A stretch of 64,000 nucleotides of DNA from PVC group bacterium (GCA_945898015.1 CAMDGM010000020.1:1-64000), one strand, 5' to 3'; positions 1 to 10,034 are shown, numbered from the stretch's first letter. Program-made: numbers and translations. The notes: generated from the letters alone by a model not told the origin.

Positions 1-4
1 GATC

Positions 5-185
5 GCGGGCGCGCGAGGCGTTCCGGGTGCGGCGTTCCGTCAGCCGGAATAGGGCGAGACGATTTTCCGATGATGGGGGGCGACGGCGATGAGACGTGGA
101 ATAAGGGTCCCGGCTCATCCAGCCGGAGCCCCTCAGCGCGGAAAAGCGACCGCCCGATTACGGCCGGAACGCCGCACCCAGCTCA
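5..185. repeat. Interspersed inverted-repeat element, copy 1 (diverged, inverted orientation)
   Basis: A perfect 15-bp inverted repeat, GGGTGCGGCGTTCCG (25-39) and CGGAACGCCGCACCC (165-179), encloses about 125 bp, and the pairing continues imperfectly inwards. The left flank (5-24, GCGGGCGCGCGAGGCG and on) is the reverse complement of the flank outside the right arm of copies 2 and 3 near 10.2 and 11.8 kb, so this copy is inverted. Both arms differ from the other copies, yet they still pair with each other. It lies upstream of the DUF1846 gene. It is REPIN/MITE-like by inference, and no coding capacity is seen. Confidence 0.7.
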
Positions 186-343
186 ACAAACAACACAATT
201 GCAAAGAGAACGTGCCAAAACTCAGAGATGCGCCCTTCGGGTGCAGGCATGAACTTGTTTTCTTGCCGGGTGCCGGATTTCCTGATACTGACTGTTATCC
301 CGGAACGGGGTACCTATCAAATTGTCTTTTCTCCGGAGGAACC
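186..343 (+). other. Leader region of the DUF1846 gene
   Basis: There is no gene here. A small hairpin with a short TTC loop (TGCGCCC/GGGTGCA, 229-245, one G-T pair) lies about 100 bp before the start codon. The Shine-Dalgarno site GGAGGA (335-340) sets the downstream start. I looked for cobalamin- and FMN-riboswitch core motifs and did not see them. No convincing -35/-10 pair was found. Confidence 0.4.
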
Positions 344-1858
344 ATGGCCAAGCCGATCGGATTTGATTGCGAAAAATACCTGGACGAACAGCGCGCGGCC
401 ATTCTCGAACGCGTGGGCCGTTTCGAAAAGCTCTACATCGAATTTGGCGGGAAGCTCATCTTCGATTACCACGCGGCCCGGGTGCTGCCGGGGTTTGACC
501 CGAACGCCAAGATCCGGCTGTTGCAGAAGCTCAAGGCGCAGACGGCCATCATCCTGTGTGTCTATGCCGGCGACATCGAGCGGCGCAAGATGCGCGCCGA
601 CTTCGGCATCACCTATGACAGCGACACGCTCAAGCTGATCGACGACCTGCGCGGCTGGGGGCTGGATGTGAGCGCGGTGGTCATGACGCGCTTTCACGAG
701 AGCATGCACGCGGCCGTGGGGTTCAAGAACAAGCTCGAGCGGCGCGGCCTGCGGGTCCACACCCATCCCGAGACGCCGGGCTACCCGCAGGACGTGGACC
801 GGATCCTGAGCGATCGCGGATTCGGCGCCCATTCGTTTGTCGAGACCGACAAGCCCCTGGTGGCCGTTATTGCGCCCGGGCCGAACAGCGGCAAGATGTC
901 CACCTGCCTGTCCCAGCTTTTCCATGAGCACAAGCGGGGCATTCACGCTGGCTATGCCAAGTTCGAGACGTTTCCGATCTGGAATATTCCGCTCAAGCAT
1001 CCCGTCAACGCGGCGTATGAGGCGGCCACGGCGGACCTGCATGACATCAACCTCATCGACCCGTTCCACCTCGAGGCCTACGGCAAGACGGCCATCAATT
1101 ACAACCGGGACGTGGCGCTCTTCCCCCTGCTCAAGCGCATCCTGACCCGCCTGATGGGCGAAGCGGTGTACCAGTCCCCCACGGATATGGGGGTCAATCG
1201 CGCGGGGTTCGCGATCGTGGACGATGCGGCGGTTCGCGAGGCGGCCCGGCAGGAGGTGATCCGCCGGTATTTCCGCACGTCCTGCGAATATGCGCTGGGC
1301 GCGGGCGAAAAGGCCACGGTGGAGCGGGTGGAAGGAATCCTGGAGGAGCTGAATCTGCGTCCCGAGAACCGGTCCGTGGTGGAGCCGGCGCGCCAGGCGG
1401 CGGCGGAGGCGGTGGCCGCGGGTAAGGGGTTCCAGGGCATTTGTTGCGGCGCGGCGCTGGAGCTGCCGGATGGCACGATCGTGGCGGGCAAGAATTCGGC
1501 TTTGTTTCATGCCGCCTCCAGTCTGGTGCTGAATGCGATCAAGCACCTGGCCGGAATTCCCGACAAGCTGCACCTGCTGCCGCCGGCGATCACGCAGTCC
1601 ATTGCCGCCATGAAGGAAAACCTGCTGAACAAGAAAAATCCCAGCCTGGATGTGGAGGAGATGCTGATTGCGCTGAGCATCAGCGCCATGAGCAATCCGG
1701 CGGCCCAGATGGCGATGGAGAGGCTGCCGGAGCTGAAGGGGTGCGAGGTGCACCTGAGCCACATCCCGCCGGCGGGGGACGAGACCGGGCTGCGGCGGCT
1801 GGGCGTCAACCTGACCAGCGATCCGCTTTTCCCCAGCCAGGATTTGTATGTCGTGTAG
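344..1858 (+). CDS. DUF1846 family protein
   Basis: A 504-aa protein close to the usual ~500 aa of the DUF1846 family (PF08903), recognised from the N-terminal IGFDCEKYLDEQ start, the LIFDYHAARVLPGF segment and the GPNSGKMST loop near residue 185. That loop resembles a nucleotide- or phosphate-binding turn. Structures exist for the family, but I know of no firmly established reaction. The start at 344 follows GGAGGA closely, and the reading frame runs upstream without a better start. It has no signal peptide, so it is probably cytosolic. A hairpin (1873-1897) separates it from the PP2C gene. A nucleotide-dependent role is inference from the GxNSGK loop only. Confidence 0.85.
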   Translation: MAKPIGFDCEKYLDEQRAAILERVGRFEKLYIEFGGKLIFDYHAARVLPGFDPNAKIRLLQKLKAQTAIILCVYAGDIERRKMRADFGITYDSDTLKLIDDLRGWGLDVSAVVMTRFHESMHAAVGFKNKLERRGLRVHTHPETPGYPQDVDRILSDRGFGAHSFVETDKPLVAVIAPGPNSGKMSTCLSQLFHEHKRGIHAGYAKFETFPIWNIPLKHPVNAAYEAATADLHDINLIDPFHLEAYGKTAINYNRDVALFPLLKRILTRLMGEAVYQSPTDMGVNRAGFAIVDDAAVREAARQEVIRRYFRTSCEYALGAGEKATVERVEGILEELNLRPENRSVVEPARQAAAEAVAAGKGFQGICCGAALELPDGTIVAGKNSALFHAASSLVLNAIKHLAGIPDKLHLLPPAITQSIAAMKENLLNKKNPSLDVEEMLIALSISAMSNPAAQMAMERLPELKGCEVHLSHIPPAGDETGLRRLGVNLTSDPLFPSQDLYVV

Positions 1859-1872
1859 GCTGGATCTGTAAA

Positions 1873-1897
1873 CCGGCGTTCTTGCGTCAAGCGCCGG
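1873..1897 (+). terminator. Intergenic hairpin, possible terminator or processing site
   Basis: A perfect 6-bp stem CCGGCG/CGCCGG encloses a 13-nt loop, 15 bp after the DUF1846 stop codon and before the PP2C ribosome-binding site (GGAGGGG, 1903-1909). There is no T-tract, so it is not a classical intrinsic terminator. Confidence 0.3.
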
Positions 1898-1921
1898 GGT
1901 CGGGAGGGGTTAGCCAGAATC

Positions 1922-3712
1922 ATGACGGATGTCTTTGACCAGTTGACGGTTGCCGAGCGGACCGACAAGGGCCGGGTGCGCGAGACGAATGAGGATGCAA
2001 TCCTCAGCCTGCCCCGGGCCGGGCTTTTTGCCGTGGCCGATGGCATGGGCGGGGCCCGCGAAGGGGAGGTGGCCGCCCGCGCCGTGATGGATCAGCTTCG
2101 CGACACCTGTGCCGAGCCTGCGCTGCCCCTGATCGCGCGCATCCGCCGCTGTCGCGACGCCTGCAACGAGGCCAGCCTGTGGATCCGCCAGTACGCGGCC
2201 CGCCAGGGCAATCCCGGTATGGGCACGACGGTGGTGGTCCTCCTGTTCGACCCCCTCGATCCCGCCCGCGGGGCCGTGCTGCATGCGGGGGACAGCCGCC
2301 TGTACCGGCTCCGCGCCGGGGTGCTGGAGCAGCTCACGCGGGATCATTCTGTGGCTGCCCTGGCGGGTGTGGAGCATGAGGGCCATGTTCCCGCCATGTT
2401 CCGCAGCGTGATCACCCGGGCGGTCGGCGTGCGGCGGAAAGTCGAGCTGGAGATCACGTCTTTTGAGGTTCAGAACGGCGACCTTTTCCTGATCTGCACG
2501 GACGGTCTTTATAACCTGGTGCCGCGGGATGTCCTCGCTCAAATTCTGAATTCGCCCAGGGACCTCGACCATAAAGCCGTGGCCTTGATCGAGGCGGCAC
2601 TCCACGGCGGGGGTGACGACAACGTGACGGTGTTGCTGGTCCGGGCGGGAAACGCTGGCCAGGATGGTCCGGTGACGATGGGGGCGGAGGGTGTTCAACT
2701 GCCGGCCTGTTCGATTCCTGAACCGGCCTTTGATGCTCCGCGCCGGCGTGGTCCTCAGGGTCCGCTTATGAGCCTGTTGACGATTGCCCTGCTGGGCATC
2801 GCCGGGGTTTGGTTTGCGTTCCGGCCTTTTCCGTCACCTGGAAATCAGCCTGTCAAATTGCCTGAACGACTGGTTGCGCAACCTGTTTCTGTGGCGGTTC
2901 CTGTGTCTGAGGAGGTTTCGGTTCCGGCTCCTCTGGTGGAGGAGTTGCCGGCGGTCTCGCTGGAGGTCGTCTGGCAAACCGAGCGAGAGGGGGTGGCCGC
3001 TGATCCTGATCGGGTCAAGGTCCGTCACGCCGCGGTGCTGGCGGCCTTCGCCCGGTTGAGCGCCTGGAGCGGCAAGGTGGTGGTGCCGCCGTCCTACATG
3101 ATGGCGGGCGCGCCGGAAGACCGGCCCGAAGCCTGGAGCCGTTACCTGGTCCGGGCCCAGGAGCAATGGCGGAAAGCCGGCGTGGCCGAATGCGCCCGGA
3201 TGCGGGCGGAGTCGTCGTGTTTATCCACCGCCCGGCTGGAGTGGTTGTGGCGATGGGAGCACGTGCCCGGCAGCGGGTCCACGTCGAATTCCGTCCTGGT
3301 GGCGACGGCCGACTGGACGGCGTGGGCGGGGGAATTGGATCGGATGGAGCAATTCCTCCGGGCTGAACCCGGGGCCGGTCCGTTTTTGTATGCCTTGCCG
3401 GCCAACCTGTTCACACCTGGCCGGAATGCGGCGGATCTGGGAGACCGGGCGTGGGACGGCGTGCTGCCGCTGGTGAATTCGGTTTGGAAGCGGCGCGACT
3501 ATTGGCTGGCCAGGGCGGGTGAGGCCGGCACCGCTCCAGTGGAAGAGGCGATCCGCCGGGCGAATGCCATCTGGGCGGGCTATAACGAGGCCGGCTATGC
3601 GACCCGCCCCTGGCGCCAGGCGATGAATCCGGACGAGGTGACGGCATTTTTTGAGGCGTTGAATCCGGACCGGTTTTCCGGGGACGTGCGACAGGAGCCG
3701 GAGGGACCCTAA
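1922..3712 (+). CDS. Membrane-anchored PP2C-type Ser/Thr protein phosphatase
   Basis: A 596-aa protein. Residues ~8-240 form a PP2C (PPM) domain that removes phosphate from Ser/Thr. Its metal-binding and core motifs are visible: RVRETNEDA, VADGMGGAREGE, GMGTTVVV, LHAGDSRLYR, ICTDGLYN and DDNVTVLLV. A hydrophobic helix at ~283-300 (SLLTIALLGIAGVWFAF) is followed by a Pro/Val-rich linker and an unrecognised helical domain of ~220 residues that should be outside the inner membrane. The kinase gene follows within a few bases, so the two are probably co-transcribed as a kinase/phosphatase pair. The C-terminal domain resembles nothing I can name and may sense or bind something in the periplasm (inference). 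Confidence 0.92.
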   Translation: MTDVFDQLTVAERTDKGRVRETNEDAILSLPRAGLFAVADGMGGAREGEVAARAVMDQLRDTCAEPALPLIARIRRCRDACNEASLWIRQYAARQGNPGMGTTVVVLLFDPLDPARGAVLHAGDSRLYRLRAGVLEQLTRDHSVAALAGVEHEGHVPAMFRSVITRAVGVRRKVELEITSFEVQNGDLFLICTDGLYNLVPRDVLAQILNSPRDLDHKAVALIEAALHGGGDDNVTVLLVRAGNAGQDGPVTMGAEGVQLPACSIPEPAFDAPRRRGPQGPLMSLLTIALLGIAGVWFAFRPFPSPGNQPVKLPERLVAQPVSVAVPVSEEVSVPAPLVEELPAVSLEVVWQTEREGVAADPDRVKVRHAAVLAAFARLSAWSGKVVVPPSYMMAGAPEDRPEAWSRYLVRAQEQWRKAGVAECARMRAESSCLSTARLEWLWRWEHVPGSGSTSNSVLVATADWTAWAGELDRMEQFLRAEPGAGPFLYALPANLFTPGRNAADLGDRAWDGVLPLVNSVWKRRDYWLARAGEAGTAPVEEAIRRANAIWAGYNEAGYATRPWRQAMNPDEVTAFFEALNPDRFSGDVRQEPEGP

Positions 3713-3727
3713 CCGGGAATGAGGGAT

Positions 3728-6700
3728 ATGGCGGAAATCGAACGGACGAAAATTGGCGATTTTCAGCTTTTGGAAAAGATCGGCGAAGGGTCGCTGGGTC
3801 TTGTCTTCAAGGCTGTCTGTCTGGCGGACCAGCCGCCTTTGTTGCAAAAAGGACAGGAAGTGGCGCTGAAAAAGCTGCATCCGTCCGCTGATCTGCTCCG
3901 GGAAATGCAGGCCCTGAGCGTCCTGTTGCATCCCCATATTGTCCGCTTTCTCGCGTGCTTCACCGCCCGTCAGGGGGAGTGGGATGAAGCCGCTGTCCTG
4001 GTCACGGAGCTGTTGGACGGGTGCGACCTTTCCCGGCATCTGCTGGCGGCGCCCGCCGGTCTTCCCTGGGAGGAGGCCCGGCGGATACTGGATCAGACGC
4101 TGGATGCGTTGGCGTTTGCCGAATCGCAGGGCGTGGTCCACCGGGACCTGAAGCCCTCAAATTTGTTCCTGTGCCGGGATGGATCCGTGAAGGTGATCGA
4201 TTTCGGGCTGGCCCGGCGACTCGGCGGAACGGTCTCTCTTTCCGCGGAGAGCCGGACGGGTGGCGGGTTGACCGGGACGCTGGATTACATGGCGCCGGAG
4301 TATGCCCGGGTGGACGGCTTCCGGGGCGACACCGTGTCTGATGTCTTTAGTTTTGGCGTGCTGGCTTGCCAGGTGCTGAGCGGGCAGCTTCCCTTTCCGC
4401 CGCTGGGCGAGCATCCCGAGATTGCCTTTATCCGGCGCTGGACGGGGCATCAGGCTCCGCGGGTCTCGCTGCCCCGGCCGGTGGCCTACGCCTGGGAGGG
4501 CGCTTCCGCCTTTCTGGCGCGCGCCCTGAATCCGGATCGCGCCGCCCGCTTTCCCTGTTTCCGCGATGTCCGCGAGGCGCTGGCGGCGATCCGGCCCCGG
4601 ATTATCGCCGGAAACGCCGACACCTACACGATCCAGTCCTTCCTGGCGTCCGGCGGATTTTGCGACGTGTTCCGGGCGCGGGCTGATCGGAGCGGGGGCG
4701 AGGTGGCGATCAAGCGGCTGCATGCGGGCCGTCACGAGTGGCGCTTCCGTCGCGAGGCGGGCCTGTTGAGGGAGCTCCAGGCCCTCGATCATTCCGCCCT
4801 GGTGAAGATCCTGGAGCTGGTGGAGGAGCCGGGCCTCGACGGGGCGCTTTGTCTCGTCATGGAATATCTTCCAGGCGAGGATTTGCGACGCCGTTTGAGT
4901 GAAGCGTGGGAAACCGGACCCGGCCTTCCGTGGACGGAGGCCGCGCGCCTGTTCATCCGGTATCTGGACGGGCTGGAGGCGCTGCATGCGCATGGCATAG
5001 CGCACCGGGACATCAAGCCCGCCAACCTGTATGCGCCGGCAGGCAGGCCCGAGGAGGCCCGGCTGCTTGACCTGGGCATTGCCTGTGAAAAAGATGGCAC
5101 CGTGTCGATGCAGGGCATGCCCCCGGGCACGCTGGACTACATGGCGCCCGAACTGGCCTCGGGCACGGGCGAGCGCGGCTCGCCGCAGTCCGACCTGTTT
5201 GCCCTGGGCTGCAGCTTTTTCGAGGCCCTGACCGGACAGCCGGCCTTTCAACGCCTGCCCCGCGAGGATTCCGCCGCGATTCGCGCGCTCTGTGCCCGGT
5301 CGGAATCCGAATCAGCGTTCAAAGCCGCCTTTGAGGGTTTTGACGCGCCGGTGTTTCGCGAGCAACCGGAGTTGGCGGTCGTGGTGGAGGCGGCGTTGTG
5401 TTTCGATCCGGCCGACCGGTATGGCGGACGGGAAGAGACCGGAACGGGCGCCTGGAAGGGCGCCGGGGCGCGGGCAATGAGGGAGGCGCTGGAGAGCCTG
5501 TTGGCGTCGGTGGAAGGCGATCCGGTGGTGGCAGTTCGTGGGGAGAAACCGGTTTTGGAAGCGCCGCCGACCTCCGATCAAACGGTGACCGTGGATCTGT
5601 CGCCTCCAGTCAGGGCGTGGACGAGAATGTGGCCGATCGCGCTGGTGGCGGTGTTGGCCGTGGGCGCCGGGTTGAGCGTGTGGCACGGGACTGAGCGAAA
5701 AGAGGTTTTGCCGGTGCCGGCCAAGCCGGCTGTTTCGGCGATTCCGGTTTCCGTCGAGGCGCCGCCCGCCGCCCCCCCGACACTGATCGAAACACCGGCA
5801 TCGGCTCCCGCGGTGACTCCGGTGGAGCCCGAGCCGGTTCCTGTGGCGCCACCGGAAGCGCCCCGCGTGGTGATCAAGCCTCTGGTGAAGGCCCCCAAGC
5901 CGGCTGAGCCGGTGGTTGTTCCGTCGGTTCCGGCGGCGCCCGTGTCTGAGGTGTCCGCGCCGGTGCCGTCTGCGACGATGCCGGCCGTGGAGCCGGCGTT
6001 AATTCAGGCGGAAGAGTCGATGGCCGGCTGGCGGGTTTGGTTGAGCCGGATTGGCGATCCTTTACGCTCGGTCACCCTGCGGCGCTATGACGCCGATCGG
6101 AAGACGCCGGCCTGGCAAGGGGCCTTGCCATTCCTGCTGGCGGACGAAGTGGCCCGGCTTCCCGCGGAGTTGCGCGGGCGGTATGAGCTGGCCCTGTTGT
6201 GGGGACAAGCGGCGCCGGAGTTGAACGATCCGGCCGCCCAAGTCCGGTTGGCGGCGGCGCTTCGCGAGTTGGCAGAACGGATTAACGCGAGCGATCCGGC
6301 GGTGGCGGAACAGTGCCGGTTTGACAGCGGTCTGGTGGAGTGGGATGGCCGGATTTTGCCCGCCGCGAAGGAGTTCCCGGCGCTGCCGGAGGCGCGGCTG
6401 TGGCGGGCCCATGCCCGGGCCGCGCGGGGGGACGACCAGGATTCCCGCGAGGTTCTGGCGGAGCTGGCCTCGGTTGCCAGCCTGACGGGGGCGGTTGTTC
6501 GCGTGGAGGACGCCCTGCTGGCTGTGCGGGCCGCCGATGCCTGCCTGGGTCAGGCGGTGCGGGATATCCGGGATAAGACCTCCCCGGAAATAGTGGCGCC
6601 CGGAACAGGCCGGGCGGTCCGCGATCCCGTGGCGGCTTATGCGCAGGCGGTGGCGCGGGTGAGGCTGCAGGCGTCGGGGGATGTGGGATGGCTGGTGACC

Positions 6701-6964
6701 GTGGCAAAGGCGACTGGCACGGAGACCGCCGCCGCCCTGGCGGCCCGGTTGGAGACGGGGCGTCAGGCCGGGTTGCCGGGGGGCTGGGTGTGGGCACTTT
6801 CCGATTTGGACCCGACGCCGTGGCGGGAAGGCCGGCGGATCTGGGCGGAGCGGGTTAAGAAGATGCCGGCGGGAGACAAGGCCATTCTGGACCACGTTCT
6901 GGGCCGCGCTCCGCTGCCGACCCAGGTGCAGGATATTCCGGTGGCCCGCTTGCGCGCGCCGTGA
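3728..6964 (+). CDS. Membrane Ser/Thr protein kinase with two tandem kinase domains
   Basis: About 1,078 aa. Kinase domain 1 (~10-285) has GEGSLG, VALKK, HRDLKPSN, DFGLA and GTLDYMAPEY. Kinase domain 2 (~300-580) has ASGGFCDVF, VAIKRL, HRDIKPAN, DLGIA in place of DFG, and GTLDYMAPELA. Both keep the catalytic HRD Asp and the phosphate-loop Lys, so both may be active. One transmembrane helix (~634-652) is followed by a long Pro/Val/Ala linker and a helical C-terminal domain outside the membrane. ATG 3719 is also in frame, but the GGGA upstream suits 3728 better. The gene directly follows the PP2C phosphatase gene, whose protein has the same cytosol-TM-linker-helical layout. Substrates are unknown; the FHA regulator nearby is a plausible reader of its phospho-marks (inference). 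Confidence 0.92.
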   Translation: MAEIERTKIGDFQLLEKIGEGSLGLVFKAVCLADQPPLLQKGQEVALKKLHPSADLLREMQALSVLLHPHIVRFLACFTARQGEWDEAAVLVTELLDGCDLSRHLLAAPAGLPWEEARRILDQTLDALAFAESQGVVHRDLKPSNLFLCRDGSVKVIDFGLARRLGGTVSLSAESRTGGGLTGTLDYMAPEYARVDGFRGDTVSDVFSFGVLACQVLSGQLPFPPLGEHPEIAFIRRWTGHQAPRVSLPRPVAYAWEGASAFLARALNPDRAARFPCFRDVREALAAIRPRIIAGNADTYTIQSFLASGGFCDVFRARADRSGGEVAIKRLHAGRHEWRFRREAGLLRELQALDHSALVKILELVEEPGLDGALCLVMEYLPGEDLRRRLSEAWETGPGLPWTEAARLFIRYLDGLEALHAHGIAHRDIKPANLYAPAGRPEEARLLDLGIACEKDGTVSMQGMPPGTLDYMAPELASGTGERGSPQSDLFALGCSFFEALTGQPAFQRLPREDSAAIRALCARSESESAFKAAFEGFDAPVFREQPELAVVVEAALCFDPADRYGGREETGTGAWKGAGARAMREALESLLASVEGDPVVAVRGEKPVLEAPPTSDQTVTVDLSPPVRAWTRMWPIALVAVLAVGAGLSVWHGTERKEVLPVPAKPAVSAIPVSVEAPPAAPPTLIETPASAPAVTPVEPEPVPVAPPEAPRVVIKPLVKAPKPAEPVVVPSVPAAPVSEVSAPVPSATMPAVEPALIQAEESMAGWRVWLSRIGDPLRSVTLRRYDADRKTPAWQGALPFLLADEVARLPAELRGRYELALLWGQAAPELNDPAAQVRLAAALRELAERINASDPAVAEQCRFDSGLVEWDGRILPAAKEFPALPEARLWRAHARAARGDDQDSREVLAELASVASLTGAVVRVEDALLAVRAADACLGQAVRDIRDKTSPEIVAPGTGRAVRDPVAAYAQAVARVRLQASGDVGWLVTVAKATGTETAAALAARLETGRQAGLPGGWVWALSDLDPTPWREGRRIWAERVKKMPAGDKAILDHVLGRAPLPTQVQDIPVARLRAP

Positions 6965-6976
6965 CGAAATGGGGAA

Positions 6977-8056
6977 TCAGCGGAACGCCATTTCGGCAGA
7001 CAAATCCAGATAGCGTTTTATGGCATCGGCGGGCACGTTATAGGGGATGTGATTGCCGATGCACATCATGTAACCGCCTGACATCCGGCCTGTTTCCGCC
7101 ATGGCGGCCACCATGGCCTTGATTTCGGCCGGATTGTTCCGCATCAGGATCCGGTTGTCGCCTTCGCCCGCGATGAAGCAGTCCTTGTACCGCCGGGCGA
7201 TGGCCTTGTAGTTCGTGAACGGTTCGCTGATAATGCCGCGCGCGCCGCAGGCCATGACATCGTCCACGAAGGCGTCCACGTTGCCGTCCACCATGAACAG
7301 CACTTCCTTGCCGGCGGCCTTGAGCAGGCTCCAGTATTCCGCGTAGCGCGGGAAGATGAACTTGCGCATCCAGGCGGGGCTGCAGACCGGGCCGTTGGCG
7401 AGCACAATGTCGTCGTGGCACACGACGAAGTTGACCGGAAGCCGGGCGAAGGCCCGGAAGACGCGGCGGTTGATTTCCGCGAACTCCTCCATGATGCGCT
7501 CGAACTCCGGCTCGAGGGAGAGGGTGAGAAAGTTTTCGTAGCCGAAGACGAGCATCGGCCACATGAACAGGGTGTTGTAAAAGCCAACGCTGGCGAAGCC
7601 GGAGCCGGCGGGCGCCTGGTTTCCCCATTCCGCGGGATACTGCTTGCGGTACCGCTCGTAAATGATCTCCTCGGAACGGAAGTCGCCGTCCACCACCACG
7701 TTCCAGCCCGTGAAGTCGCCCTGTTTCAGGGGGCTGAACCGGAGCATCTCCTCCAGGGATTTGAACCGGTGGCTGGCCACATCCTGCTGCCAGTGAGTGC
7801 GGTGGGAATCGCCCCAGCGGCCATGGCTTTTATCGTTCTGCTGCTCGGGCCTGATCTTGGGCGTGTCCTCGGGGGGGACGCTCAGGTTGAGTTGGGGATA
7901 CAGGTCCTTCAGTTTCAGCCGGCAGAGCCGGGGGTGATCGTAGTAGTCGATGCCGGTGAGGGCGGTTTCGGCGTCGGGATTGGACCAGTGTTCCCAATGC
8001 GTTATTTGTTTGGGGCCCAGTCCCATGTAACTGGAATAAAAGTCGTCGGCCATAAG
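6977..8056 (-). CDS. Uroporphyrinogen decarboxylase (URO-D) family protein
   Basis: A 359-aa URO-D-like TIM-barrel protein. The frame is open to 8311, but the start at 8056 (MADDFYSSYMGLGP) has a GAGGAC ribosome-binding site and starts where the family does. Motifs include HWEHWSNP near the N-terminus, CHDDIVLANGPVCSP and GGYMMCIGNHIPYNVP at the C-terminal end. Members outside haem pathways include methyltransferases such as MtaA and CmuA, and uncharacterised paralogues are abundant in PVC bacteria. There is no corrinoid partner or other haem gene nearby, so classical HemE activity is unlikely and a C1-transfer role is only a guess. It converges on the kinase gene with 12 bp between the stops. 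Confidence 0.8.
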   Translation of the reverse strand, partial: LMADDFYSSYMGLGPKQITHWEHWSNPDAETALTGIDYYDHPRLCRLKLKDLYPQLNLSVPPEDTPKIRPEQQNDKSHGRWGDSHRTHWQQDVASHRFKSLEEMLRFSPLKQGDFTGWNVVVDGDFRSEEIIYERYRKQYPAEWGNQAPAGSGFASVGFYNTLFMWPMLVFGYENFLTLSLEPEFERIMEEFAEINRRVFRAFARLPVNFVVCHDDIVLANGPVCSPAWMRKFIFPRYAEYWSLLKAAGKEVLFMVDGNVDAFVDDVMACGARGIISEPFTNYKAIARRYKDCFIAGEGDNRILMRNNPAEIKAMVAAMAETGRMSGGYMMCIGNHIPYNVPADAIKRYLDLSAEMAFR

Positions 8057-8219
8057 AAACGTCCTCGTTTTAAAGTCAGCGCAGCAAGCGGATGACAAGC
8101 CGAAGGATAGGAGAAGAGCGGCGTTCCCCGCAAGATCGAAAAGCGGGGACAAAAAGAAAAAGACCTGATAGGTTATGCGGAAATCGGTGCTGACGGGGCA
8201 ACGGGAGCGGGATAAAAGG

Positions 8220-10034
8220 ATGAAAACAGGCCTGTTGGTGATGCAGAAGGGGGGCGGACGCGCGAGGTCCTGGCCCCTGTTAAAACCCCGGGTGAGCGTG
8301 GGGCGCGGCATGGCGCACGACCTGGTGCTGGCGGATGCCAGCGTGTCGCGCGATCATGCGGTGATTGAAACCCGCCTGGGCGCCTGGGTGCTGAGCGATC
8401 ATGACAGCCGGAACGGGACGCGGGTGAACGGCGTGGCGGTGGTCCGCCGCCAGTTGAGCGACGGGGATGTGGTCGCTTTTGGCGATGTGGTCATGGTGTT
8501 TCATGTGGTGGAGGAGGATCCGCCTGTAATCCTGGCCGCGGCCGAAGCCCGGGTGGGAATGGAGCCCGAGCTGCGGACTATCGCCGCGCCGGGCGATGCT
8601 TCGGAGGAGGCCGCCTGGCCCGGTCTTTACGCCTGGCAGATGCTCAAGGCGCTGTCCAGCATCCAGACCCGGCCTTTGGATGATTATGTCCGGATGGCCA
8701 TCAATGATCTTTCGGGAATCCGTCACGTCACCGGCAACGGGGTGGGCCTTATGGTGGAGCCCGGCGGCGCCTGGAAATGGATCTGGCACGAAGGGGCGGA
8801 TGCCTCCATCAAGACCTGGTGCGCCACGGAGGAGGTGGCCGCCGAGGTGCGCGCCGGCCGGGCGGTGTACCGCGCCCGCGGCAAGCGGGTGGAGGGGGAG
8901 GATCTGGCCGATGGCGCCGTGTTCCCGATCGCGAGCTGCGGCCGGGTGATCGGGTGTCTGTGCGTGCAGGGGCGCGGTGTTTTCCCGGGCACGCTGCTGG
9001 CTATTTTCCGAGTTACGGCCGAGGCAGTCGGCACGGCGTTGAGTTTGCGCGAGGTGATGGCCAGCCGCGCCGCCGAGCAGGTGGCAGGCCGGGACGAACG
9101 CCGGCCCGCGCCGGTCATTGTCGGCCGGGGGCCCGCGCTCCTGCAGGTGATGCGGCAGGCCGGCAAGGCCGCGAAGCACGACGCCACGGTGTTGATCCGG
9201 GGCGAGACGGGGACGGGCAAAGAGCTGTTTGCCCGCCTGATCGTGGACGAGAGTCCGCGGCGCGACAAGCCGTTCATCCCGGTTCATTGCAGCGCCATTG
9301 ACGAGAACCTGCTGGGCAGCATGCTGTTCGGGCATGAGAAAGGCGCCTTCACCGGCGCCGTGGGGTTGAAGAAAGGCGTATTCGAGGAGGCCGATGGCGG
9401 CACGATTTTCCTGGATGAAATCGGAGAGTTATCGCCGGGCATGCAGGTGAAGTTGCTGCGCGTGCTCCAGGAGGGTGAGTTCATGCGGCTGGGCGGAACC
9501 AAGCCCCTGCGGGTGAACGTGCGGATGATTGCGGCCACGAATCGGGACCTGGAGAAGGCGATCCGGGACGGGCGGTTCCGCGAGGATCTGTTTTATCGAC
9601 TCAACGTGATTGCGCTGACGCTCCCGCCGCTGCGCGAGCGGCGGGAGGATATTCCCGAATTGGTGCGGCACTATGTGGAGTTGCTGTCACGGGAGACGGC
9701 GCGGGGCGCCGGCACGGTCACGGACGAAGCCATGGTCAGGCTCCAGGGCTATGACTGGCCCGGCAATATCCGGGAGTTGCGCAATGTGGTCGAGCGGGGG
9801 CTCGTGCTGGCCGAGGAGGGGCGGATCACGGAGGATGACCTGCCGCCCGAAGTGGCGCCCCGCGCGGGCGCGGCGGCACCGGAGGTGGAGCCGGCGGAAG
9901 GAAAATCCCTGGAGCGAATGGAGCAGAGTCACATCCTCAAGGTGCTCGCCGAGTGCGGCGGCAACAAGCGGCTGGCCGCGGAGCGGCTTGGCATCAGCCG
10001 CAGCACGCTGTACGAGAAGTTGAAGGAACGGTAA
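8220..10034 (+). CDS. Sigma54-dependent transcriptional activator with FHA and GAF domains
   Basis: A 604-aa protein. An FHA phosphothreonine-binding domain (~15-95; [19 protein letters not shown]) is followed by a GAF-like region (~130-280). The AAA+ sigma54-interaction domain (~300-525) has Walker A GETGTGKE, the GAFTGA loop that contacts sigma54, and Walker [11 protein letters not shown] Fis-type helix-turn-helix (~575-604, [19 protein letters not shown]) ends it. ATG 8175 is also in frame, but 8220 begins at the first FHA strand. The FHA domain probably replaces a receiver domain and reads a phosphoprotein, possibly the kinase encoded upstream (inference). Target promoters should be of -24/-12 type; I did not find one I would defend in the window. 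Confidence 0.93.
   Translation: MKTGLLVMQKGGGRARSWPLLKPRVSVGRGMAHDLVLADASVSRDHAVIETRLGAWVLSDHDSRNGTRVNGVAVVRRQLSDGDVVAFGDVVMVFHVVEEDPPVILAAAEARVGMEPELRTIAAPGDASEEAAWPGLYAWQMLKALSSIQTRPLDDYVRMAINDLSGIRHVTGNGVGLMVEPGGAWKWIWHEGADASIKTWCATEEVAAEVRAGRAVYRARGKRVEGEDLADGAVFPIASCGRVIGCLCVQGRGVFPGTLLAIFRVTAEAVGTALSLREVMASRAAEQVAGRDERRPAPVIVGRGPALLQVMRQAGKAAKHDATVLIRGETGTGKELFARLIVDESPRRDKPFIPVHCSAIDENLLGSMLFGHEKGAFTGAVGLKKGVFEEADGGTIFLDEIGELSPGMQVKLLRVLQEGEFMRLGGTKPLRVNVRMIAATNRDLEKAIRDGRFREDLFYRLNVIALTLPPLRERREDIPELVRHYVELLSRETARGAGTVTDEAMVRLQGYDWPGNIRELRNVVERGLVLAEEGRITEDDLPPEVAPRAGAAAPEVEPAEGKSLERMEQSHILKVLAECGGNKRLAAERLGISRSTLYEKLKER

Noticed and set aside
1-343. Riboswitch in the leader of the DUF1846 gene
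   Set aside because: I compared it with cobalamin and FMN core motifs and found neither. The paired structure there is repeat copy 1.
317-1762. Long open frame on the minus strand across the DUF1846 gene
   Set aside because: It is the shadow of the real gene in GC-rich DNA: Arg/His/Gln-rich product with no domain, and no ribosome-binding site.
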